This document shows, in pieces, positions 25,503-33,600 of a DNA stretch of 64,000 nt (position 1 is its first letter; the number at the start of each line of letters is the position of its first letter). The notes beneath the pieces are model-generated. The model had not been told where the DNA came from and did not search any database. It saw only the letters and a program-made list of their open reading frames with translations. The stretch is taken from the NCBI GenBank assembly GCA_965203565.1, contig OZ241896.1:744001-808000 (forward strand), read 5' to 3'. The DNA comes from JAAXGX01 sp965203565 (GTDB taxonomy: Bacteria > Acidobacteriota > Vicinamibacteria > Vicinamibacterales > UBA8438). The translations under genes were made by a program, and so were the position numbers.

Positions 25503-28337
25503 ATGTCCGACTGGAAAGAGACGCTGAACCTGCCGCGGACCGGCTTCCCGATGCGGGCCAACCTGCGGGACGCCGAGCCGCGGGCGATCGCCCGCTGGGA
25601 GGAGATCGGCCTGTACGACCGCATCCGGGCGCGCCGGGCGGGCGCGCCGAAGTTCGTCCTGCACGACGGCCCGCCGTACGCGAACGGGCGGGTCCACACC
25701 GGCACCGCCCTCAACAAGGTCCTCAAGGACTTCGTGGTCAAGTCCCGCACGATGGCCGGCTTCGACGCGCCGTACGTGCCGGGCTTCGACTGCCACGGCC
25801 TGCCGATAGAGCTGAAGGTCGACCGCGAGCTCGGCTCCCGGAAGCGGGAGATGAGCATCGCCGGTTTCCGGCGGGCGTGCCGGGACTACGCCCGGCGGTA
25901 CGTCGACCTGATGCGGGACGACTTCAAGCGGCTCGGCATCCTCGGCCGCTGGGACGCCCCGTATCTGACGATGGACCCCGGCTACCAGGCGGCGATCGTG
26001 CGGGCGCTCGGCGCGTTCGTCGAGCAGGGGGCGGTCTACAAGGGGAAGAAGCCGGTCCACTGGTGCATCGACTGCCGCACGGCGCTCGCCGAGGCCGAGG
26101 TGGAGTACGAGCCGCACGCGTCGCCGTCGATCCACGTCGAGTTCCCGCTCGACCCCGCCAGCGTCCCGGCGCTCGCCGAGCAGGCCCCCGCGCTGGCCGG
26201 CCGGGCGCCGTCGGCGCTGATCTGGACCACGACCCCCTGGACGATCCCGTCGAACCTCGCTGTCGCCTTTCACCCCGACTTCGACTATGCGGCGTACGAG
26301 GCCGGCGGCGCGGCGGTGATCGTCGCCGAGCGGCTGGCCGAAGCGGTCGGCAAGCGGCTCGGGCGAGCTTTCGGCGCGCCGCTCGCGCGCTTCAAGGGAC
26401 GCGACCTGGAAGGGCTGCGGTTCCGCCATCCGCTGTACGAGCGCGATTCGGCCGCGGTGCTGGCCGACTACGTGACGCTGGAGCAGGGGACCGGCGCCGT
26501 GCACACGGCGCCCGGACACGGGGCGGACGACTTCCTGACCGGCCAGCGCTACGGCCTGGACGCGTACGCGCCGGTCGGCCCGGCCGGCCGGTTCACCGAC
26601 GACGTCGAGCTGTTCGCCGGGATGCGCGTCTTCGAAGCCAATCCGCGGATCGAGGAGGCGCTGGCGGCGCGGGGCCGCCTGTGGGGCCGGGACGTGGTGG
26701 AGCACGCCTATCCGCACTGCTGGCGCTGCCGCAAGCCGGTCATCTTCCTCGCCACGTCGCAGTGGTTCATCCGGATGGACGCCGGCGGGCTCCGGCGGCG
26801 GGCGCTCGACGCGGTCGCCGGGGTGGAGTGGTTTCCGGCGTGGGGCGAGGCGCGCATCCGCAGCATGCTGGCGGCGCGGCCCGACTGGTGCATCTCGCGG
26901 CAGCGGTCGTGGGGCGTGCCGATCCCGGCCATCCAGTGCGGCTCGTGCGGGGAGGCGATGCTGGTCCCGCCGGTGGTCGAACGCGCGGCGGCGGTGTTCG
27001 AACGGCGCGGCGCGGACGCCTGGTACGAGGGGGAGCTGGCGGATTTCCTGCCGGACGGCTTCGCGTGCCGGTCGTGCGGCGGACGCGACCTGCGCCGCGA
27101 GCAGGACATCCTCGACGTCTGGTTCGATTCGGGATCGAGCCACGAAGGGGTGCAGATCGGCCATCCGGAGCTCGGGTGGCCGCCGACGCTGTACCTGGAG
27201 GGGGCCGACCAGTATCGGGGCTGGTTCCACAGCTCGCTCCTCGTCGGCCTCGGGACGCGCGGCGCGGCGCCGTACCGGCAGGTCGTCACCAACGGGTTCG
27301 TCGTCGACGAGCTCGGCCGCAAGATGTCGAAGTCGCTCGGCAACGTGGTCGAGCTCGACGCCGTCATCAAGCAGCACGGCGCGGAGGTGTTCCGCCTCTG
27401 GGCCGCGATGGTCGACTACCGCGAGGAGATGCGGATCGGGAAGGAGATCCTCGCCCGGGTCGTCGAAGCGTACCGCAAGATCCGGAACACGCTGCGGATT
27501 CTGGCGGCGAACCTCCACGACTTCGACCCGGACGCCGACGCCGCGCCGTTCAGCCGCCTGCGCGAGATCGATCGCTACGTGCTCGCCTGCTACGCGGAGG
27601 CGGCGACGGCGACGCTGCGCGCGTACGAGCGGTACGAGTTCCAGACGATCTCCCACACGCTCACCCGGCTGCTCACCGTCGACCTGAGCGCGTTCTACGT
27701 CGACGTCTCGAAAGATGCGCTCTACACCCTGGGCGCGCGGTCCGCGACGCGGCGTTCCGCGCAGACCGCCCTGTGCGTCATGGTCGACGGACTGGCCCGC
27801 CTCCTTGCGCCGCTGCTCCCGGTCACGGCCGACGAGCTGTGGCGGCATCTGCCCGGGCGGCGGGACGAAAGCGTGCACCTGGCCGATTTCCCCGCCGTTT
27901 CGGACATCCCGCGCGACGCCGATCTTCAGGCCCGATGGAAGCGGCTCCTCGGCGTGCGCGACGCCGTGAACGCCGAGATCGAGCGGCTGCGCCAGCAGAA
28001 GGTCGTCGGCTCTTCGCTGGAGGCCCGGGTGGTGCTGCGGGCCCGCGGCGCGACGGCGGAGCTGCTGACGCGCCACGCGGACCTGCTGCCGACGCTGTTC
28101 ATCGCGTCCGAGGTCGCGGTCGAGACCGCACCGGACGGCCCGGCGGGCGACGCGCCGGCGTCCGAGGCCCGGTGGACGGAGCCGGACGGCGGCGCGGAGG
28201 TCGCGGTCGAGCCGGCGCGCGGCGAAAAGTGTCCCCGCTGCTGGCGGTACGTCCGGCGGCTCTCGTCCGAAGCGGGCGCGCGGGGCGTGTGCGAACGCTG
28301 CGCGGAAGCGTTGCTGGAGCCGGTCAGTGCCGGATGA
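25503..28337 (+). CDS. ileS: Isoleucyl-tRNA synthetase
   Basis: 944 residues, full length. The HIGH-type signature appears as HTGT (65-68) in PYANGRVHTGTALNKVLKD, KMSKS is intact near residue 607, and a C-terminal zinc site is CPRCWRYV with CERC. It has a bacterial-type editing domain (TTPWTIPSNLAV). Type 1 architecture, by inference sensitive to the usual inhibitors. It is followed by lspA and lgt, which overlap each other, in the well-known ileS-lspA order. Confidence 0.97.
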   Translation: MSDWKETLNLPRTGFPMRANLRDAEPRAIARWEEIGLYDRIRARRAGAPKFVLHDGPPYANGRVHTGTALNKVLKDFVVKSRTMAGFDAPYVPGFDCHGLPIELKVDRELGSRKREMSIAGFRRACRDYARRYVDLMRDDFKRLGILGRWDAPYLTMDPGYQAAIVRALGAFVEQGAVYKGKKPVHWCIDCRTALAEAEVEYEPHASPSIHVEFPLDPASVPALAEQAPALAGRAPSALIWTTTPWTIPSNLAVAFHPDFDYAAYEAGGAAVIVAERLAEAVGKRLGRAFGAPLARFKGRDLEGLRFRHPLYERDSAAVLADYVTLEQGTGAVHTAPGHGADDFLTGQRYGLDAYAPVGPAGRFTDDVELFAGMRVFEANPRIEEALAARGRLWGRDVVEHAYPHCWRCRKPVIFLATSQWFIRMDAGGLRRRALDAVAGVEWFPAWGEARIRSMLAARPDWCISRQRSWGVPIPAIQCGSCGEAMLVPPVVERAAAVFERRGADAWYEGELADFLPDGFACRSCGGRDLRREQDILDVWFDSGSSHEGVQIGHPELGWPPTLYLEGADQYRGWFHSSLLVGLGTRGAAPYRQVVTNGFVVDELGRKMSKSLGNVVELDAVIKQHGAEVFRLWAAMVDYREEMRIGKEILARVVEAYRKIRNTLRILAANLHDFDPDADAAPFSRLREIDRYVLACYAEAATATLRAYERYEFQTISHTLTRLLTVDLSAFYVDVSKDALYTLGARSATRRSAQTALCVMVDGLARLLAPLLPVTADELWRHLPGRRDESVHLADFPAVSDIPRDADLQARWKRLLGVRDAVNAEIERLRQQKVVGSSLEARVVLRARGATAELLTRHADLLPTLFIASEVAVETAPDGPAGDAPASEARWTEPDGGAEVAVEPARGEKCPRCWRYVRRLSSEAGARGVCERCAEALLEPVSAG

Positions 28338-28374
28338 AGCGCCGCGGGCGGCGGGGCGGGCGTCCGTCGTGTCG

Positions 28375-28857
28375 ATGAAGCTGCTGGGCGGCGTCACGGC
28401 GGCGGTGATCGTGCTCGACCAGATCACCAAGGCGCTGGTCCGCGCGCTGCTGCCGCTGCACGAGAGCGTCGGCGTCGTGCCCCGGCTGCTCGACTTCACG
28501 CACGTCCGGAACACCGGCGCGGCGTTCGGGCTGCTGAACACCGCCGACATCCCGTTCAAGCCGGTGCTGATGACCGCGATCGCGCTGGCGGCGCTCGCCA
28601 CCATCGGCCTGTTCGCGGCGCGCACCACCGCCGCCGAGCCGGTGACGCGGACCGGCCTGTCGCTGGTGTTCGGCGGCGCCGCCGGCAACCTGATCGACCG
28701 GGTGACGGCGGGATACGTCATCGACTTCATCGACGTCTATTGGGGGAGCTGGCACTTCTGGACGTTCAACGTCGCCGACTCCGCCATCACCGTCGGCGCC
28801 TGTCTGATGATTCTCGACATGACGGTGCTGAACCGGTATGCACCCACGTCTGCTTGA
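28375..28857 (+). CDS. lspA: Prolipoprotein signal peptidase (signal peptidase II)
   Basis: 160 residues with four membrane segments. Motifs: VLDQITKALV, VRNTGAAFG, GGAAGNLIDRV, then VIDFIDVY and FNVADSAITVG, which contain the aspartic-protease pair. It cuts the signal peptide of diacylated prolipoproteins in the inner membrane. The ATG at 28375 gives the usual compact N-terminus. A GTG at 28327 with a GGAG site 7 nt upstream, overlapping the ileS end, is a real alternative adding 16 residues. Works directly after Lgt, encoded next. Confidence 0.92.
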   Translation: MKLLGGVTAAVIVLDQITKALVRALLPLHESVGVVPRLLDFTHVRNTGAAFGLLNTADIPFKPVLMTAIALAALATIGLFAARTTAAEPVTRTGLSLVFGGAAGNLIDRVTAGYVIDFIDVYWGSWHFWTFNVADSAITVGACLMILDMTVLNRYAPTSA

Positions 28858-29623
28858 GCTCGGTCCGGTCTCCATCCATACCTACGGCGTGCTGCTGGCG
28901 GCGGCGTACCTGACCGGCCTCTGGTTCGCCGCCCGGCGCGCGCGCGCCCGCGGGCTCGACGGCGACCGCGTCACCGACCTCGGGATCTACGTCATCGTCA
29001 GCGCCCTCGTCGGCGCGAAGCTGCTGCTGATCGTGGTCGAGTTCGACCACTTCCGCCGCGACCCGTCGGAGATCTGGACGGTGCTGCGCTCCGGCGGCGT
29101 CTTCTACGGCGGGTTGCTGCTGGCGGTGGGGGTGGCGTTCTGGCAGATCCGCCGCCACCGGCTGCCGGTCTGGACGACGTGCGACGCGTTCGCGCCGGGA
29201 ATCGCGCTGGGGCAGGCGGTGGGCCGGATCGGGTGCCTGATGGCCGGATGCTGCTACGGCGCGCCGACCGACCTGCCGTGGGGCGTCACGTTCACCGACC
29301 CGCTGGCGGCCTCGAACACCGGCGCGCCGCTCGACGTCAGCCTGCATCCGACGCAGCTATACGAGTCGGGGGCCGCGCTGGCGATTCTGGGGCTTCTGCT
29401 GCTCGCGGAGCGCCGGGGCCCGGCGCCGCCCGGCCGCACCTTCTGGACCTACCTGCTGCTCTACCCGGCCGCGCGGCTCGGCATCGAGCTGTTCCGCGGC
29501 GACCCGCGCGGCGCGGTCTTCGAGATCCTGTCGACCTCGCAGTTCGTGTCGCTCCTGCTCGTCCCGCTCGCCATCGTCATGTTGCTGAGGCTGCGCGGGT
29601 CGACGCGGGCGCAGGCCGCATGA
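28838..29623 (+). CDS. lgt: Phosphatidylglycerol-prolipoprotein diacylglyceryl transferase
   Basis: 261 residues, seven membrane segments. The Lgt signature GQAVGRIGCLMAGCCYG is present (essential Arg-Ile-Gly and Asn/Gly-rich loop), with SLHPTQLYE and FRGDPRG later. It transfers diacylglycerol to the lipobox Cys, before LspA. It overlaps lspA by 20 bp and rluD by 4 bp. A 52-bp piece of this gene recurs near 36.83 kb. Confidence 0.96.
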   Translation: MHPRLLELGPVSIHTYGVLLAAAYLTGLWFAARRARARGLDGDRVTDLGIYVIVSALVGAKLLLIVVEFDHFRRDPSEIWTVLRSGGVFYGGLLLAVGVAFWQIRRHRLPVWTTCDAFAPGIALGQAVGRIGCLMAGCCYGAPTDLPWGVTFTDPLAASNTGAPLDVSLHPTQLYESGAALAILGLLLLAERRGPAPPGRTFWTYLLLYPAARLGIELFRGDPRGAVFEILSTSQFVSLLLVPLAIVMLLRLRGSTRAQAA

Positions 29624-30624
29624 ATCCGCCGCCGCCGGATCCCTGCGGCGGCGACTCGGCCCAACCGGCGCTGGTCCGCGTCGAAGCCGCGGCGGACGAC
29701 GCCGCAGGCCGGCTCGATCAGTGGCTGGCGGCGCGGATGGCCGACCGGACCCGGTCGCAGTTGCAGCGGTTGATCCGGGAGGGGCGCGCCCGCATCGGTT
29801 CGAAACCGGGGCGCGCGAGCAGCATCGTGCGGCCGGGCGACGTCGTCACCGTCGAAATTCCCCCGCCCCGTCCGGCGGCGCCGGCGCCGGAAGCGATCCC
29901 GCTCGACGTCGTGTACGACGACCCCGACGTCGTCGTGGTCGACAAGCCGGCCGGCATGGTCGTGCATCCGGCGGCGGGGCACGCGCAAGGCACCCTCGTC
30001 AACGCCCTGCTCCATCACGTCGCCGACCTCAGCGGCGTCGGCGGCGCGCTGCGCCCGGGCATCGTGCACCGCCTGGACCGCGGAACGTCGGGGCTGATCG
30101 TGGTGGCCAAGCACGACCGGGCGCACGCCGGCCTGGCGCGCCAGTTCGCTCGCCGCGAAGTCGAGAAGACGTACGTCGCGCTGGCGTGGGGGGTGGTCCG
30201 CGCCGGCCGCCGGATCGACCTGCCGATAGGACGGGACCCGGTCCACCGGAAGAAGATCTCGACCCGGTCGCGGCGGGCGCGCGAGGCGGTGACCCGGGTG
30301 GTTCAGGCCGAGCGGCTGGGCGGCGCCTCGCTGCTCCGGGTCACGATTGCGACCGGCCGGACCCACCAGATCCGCGTGCACCTGAGCGCCATCGGCCATC
30401 CGGTGGTCGGCGACGCCGACTACGGCGGCAGGCGGCGCCGCGTCCCGCCCGGCATGCGCGCCGTCCAGGCGCTCGACCGGCCGTTCCTGCATGCGGCGAA
30501 GCTGACGTTCAACCATCCGCGCGACGGGAAGCGGGTGACGGTCCGCAGTGAACTGCCGCCAGACCTGCGCACCGTCGTGGAAACGGTCAGAGCGCAGGCG
30601 CGTGAACGGGCCGCGATGCGCTGA
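29620..30624 (+). CDS. rluD: RluA/RluD-family 23S rRNA pseudouridine synthase
   Basis: 334 residues. An S4 RNA-binding domain (about 28-80: RLDQWLAARMADRTRSQLQR) precedes a catalytic domain with HRLDRGTSGL, Asp153 being the nucleophile. Also KPAGMVVHPAAG and TGRTHQIRVHL. RluD is the likeliest member because of the S4 domain and the linkage to lspA/lgt, but RluA-family assignment by eye is not certain. ATGA overlap with lgt. Last backbone gene before the defence island. Confidence 0.88.
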   Translation: MNPPPPDPCGGDSAQPALVRVEAAADDAAGRLDQWLAARMADRTRSQLQRLIREGRARIGSKPGRASSIVRPGDVVTVEIPPPRPAAPAPEAIPLDVVYDDPDVVVVDKPAGMVVHPAAGHAQGTLVNALLHHVADLSGVGGALRPGIVHRLDRGTSGLIVVAKHDRAHAGLARQFARREVEKTYVALAWGVVRAGRRIDLPIGRDPVHRKKISTRSRRAREAVTRVVQAERLGGASLLRVTIATGRTHQIRVHLSAIGHPVVGDADYGGRRRRVPPGMRAVQALDRPFLHAAKLTFNHPRDGKRVTVRSELPPDLRTVVETVRAQARERAAMR

Positions 30625-30638
30625 CCGAAGCCATGCAT

Positions 30639-33600
30639 CTATCGGCGTGAACGTGAATACGACACCCGCATGCCGCCTTGGTGCAGCCGAAAGCGGTCCC
30701 TGAAGCCATCTTCGAACGGGTTGGGCAGCCAGTCGACCTCCGATCGATCCGACAACGCTTTTCGAACCCGCAGAATCCGCCATCGTCCGCCCTTCTTTCG
30801 AGCCAAGTCAGTCGCCGCCTCGACTTCGCTGATTCCGAGATCGAACTGCGAGTCGTCCCCGGCAGTCGCCTTGACTTCCACGCACCACTTCTTTCGCTTA
30901 TGAGTGAACTGGAAATCGAAACCATGGCCGTCGCTCACGTTGTGCGGTTCGCCCTCCACTGGCGGCAGAACCTTCCGCCGGATCTCCGAAACCCAGGCGT
31001 CGCGCGTCACCGCCTCCTCCCCGAACTCCTTGCGCAGGTAGCGGTAGGCGTGGATCTCGCCGACGATGCCGATCAACTCCCGACAATCGGCCGACGGACG
31101 AGGCGTCGCCGGGACGGTTCCTCCTCCACGTCTCCTTCCACCTTCTCCGCTGTTCGTGCGCGCCTTTGCCAAGGGCGTGAATTCGTCCTGCCTGGCGCAT
31201 GGCCCTTCGGGAACCGGAAGTTCGCCGAGGCGGTCGAAGAGCTCGCGACAGCTCTCGCCGCCAACCTCGAAAGGCATGCCTGCGACATCGAAGGTTCGGC
31301 TTCTGCGCTTCTTCTCTTGTTCACGACTGAGTCGCTCCTGGCGTCGGGCCTCGACTTTCTCGGGCGTGAGATCGAGTTTCCGACGAATCGCGTCGAGAGT
31401 CGAACAATCGTCGCAGGCGGCGGTGAATTCCTCGTCGCCGAGAATTTCAAGGACCTTCTTCAGCAACTCGGCATCCGACCAGGGCCGTAGGTACGCCGCT
31501 GCCGGGGGATCAGCCTGCACGTTGGGATGCTGCGTTTGAGTCTCGTTCGGGGCGCGGAGTTCCATCCATGTCCGGTGGAGATCGCGAACATCTGTGAGTA
31601 CGTTTTCGAGCCGCTTCCTGTTCCCGTCAGCGGTCTCGTACGGGTCGGGAGCGATCGCGATTCCCTCCCTTTGGAACTCGTCACGGAGGTCATCGACGGT
31701 TCCCACATCTTCGAGAACCTTCAGGTGAGGCTTGACCCCGGGAATCTCCGCGTAGAGATCGCGCAAGGCGTTGATGACTGCATCAAACGGCGCCTCCCAC
31801 CATCGCGTCGCCCAATCCGTGTCGCCTGAGAAATCTTGACTCACCTTTTCGATCCGGTGAAACAGATCGGGATCGCCTTCCTTGATGGCAACGTGCCGGG
31901 CAAGACCACGCAGCAGCGCCTTCGCCTCTTTAAGGTGATCCGTCGTCTGGTCCGATACGCTGTGATTCTCGACGGTCTCGTACCGATCCCCGAGTTTCGC
32001 GAGAGCCGCGTTCCATGCCGGAAGCTGGGCAACATCCCCCAGAGCCTCCCAGGCCGCTGTTCCCATCTCGTGGTCGTCACGGCTCTTCCGCGCCGCCGAC
32101 AGCAGGTCCGGCGTTGGCCACTGGGGTAGATTGACGGACAGCCACTCGCTCAGGAGATCGACGTCCGCGGCCGCCGCGTCGAGTCCGTTTCCCGAAATCC
32201 CGAACAGCATCAAGACCGGCCGAATGCGGTCCACGAGCAAACTCGTATTGCCGTCCCACCGTTGGCGAACGTCCGCGAGCGCCTGGGAATCGATCTGCGC
32301 TCTATCCAATGCCGATTCGATACGTTCCTGCGTCACCTCTTCCTGAACCGAGAGTGCTCCCAGGACAAGCCGAAGGTCCTTGAGAAGATCCTGCCGGTCG
32401 AGCAGCGCCTGCGCTGCCGACGCGAGGGTGTCGTACGACTCCACGCCCCGCCGCACGGCCAGCACATCGCCGGGCAGCCATTGCGCCGGAGGCTTGCTCG
32501 AACCGACGCTGCGGTTGTCATCGACCAGTTCGACGGAGATTTCGTCACACTCCAGGACACGGGCGCGGCGAAGTCTGTCCGCCGCATTGCGCCAAGCCTT
32601 GGTCGTCGCGCCGGTCGGATTGTTTCCTCCGTGCGCGGCGACGGAAAGCAGCACGACAGGCAGCCATTGATATTCGGTCTCGTCGAGTGGCAAGATTCCG
32701 TCGGCTTGCTCTTTTCCTTGCTCCTCCCAAGGGGCGCCGTCGATGACATGGCGCTCCTCGAGCAGAGACGCCCTCCTGACGTCTGACGCCCCCGTGATTG
32801 CGTCAGCCAAGCGACTGGCGTCCCGCAATTCCATCTCGAGAATTTCCTTTCCATGCTCTCGAAGCGTTCGCGCCCGATCCCGGTTGTCGGGCAGGTAAAC
32901 ATCCGCCAGTTCGTTACGCCCAAGCGCCGAAAATGCACGTTGTCCGGTCCTTACGAGAAACGTCTCGGGAAGCCCCCTGTCCGGATCCAGATGCCGCCAT
33001 GCGTCGCGCACCTGACCGAGGAACGCGTCGAATCGGCCGGTGGGCGCCCTGTTTTCGGTCCACGCCGTCGCCAAGGCTTCGAGCAACTCCGGACCAGTTT
33101 GGTCATCCTCCGTAGGGTACACATTCAGGCCAAGCCGTACAAGTTGCTTCTTCAGTCCGGGATCGGTATCCAGCCTGCGCGCGAGGTCCAGAGACAACGG
33201 ATCGAGATGCGAGTAGCGTTCGAACTGTCCTCGAAGAATAGAGACCGGCGCCAGCCAGCGCCGTGAAAGCGGCTGTTCACCCTCGTCGCTATCGCTGAGC
33301 CAGGCGAAGGTCCGCAACCAGTGCTTCAGGGGCGAGGTCACGTGCCACTGCCGGGAGTGGCCGTCAATCTTCTGGACGGTGACCGACTCCCAACCGGCGT
33401 TCCAGTGATCGAGCGAAGCAAGGACGAGGCGGGAGAGGGCGCGGCGCCCGGACGGCTTCAGTTCCGCCAGATGGTGGACTTCCGGCAACAACCGGATTCC
33501 GGACAACTCGTATGCATGCCGCCTGGCGTAGTGCGTTTGCTGTACTTCCTGACTTGCAACCCTGCACCACTCGGCCCACGCTTTCGGCGGGATGTCAGCA

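Noticed and set aside
22084..25527. Long plus-strand open frame of over 1100 codons opposite the PIG-L and HAD genes
   Set aside because: Shadow of high-GC codon bias; composition is Arg/Val/Ala-rich without motifs, while the minus strand has clear domains. The same applies to long antisense frames opposite glnE, dnaX, ileS, hsdM and hsdR.
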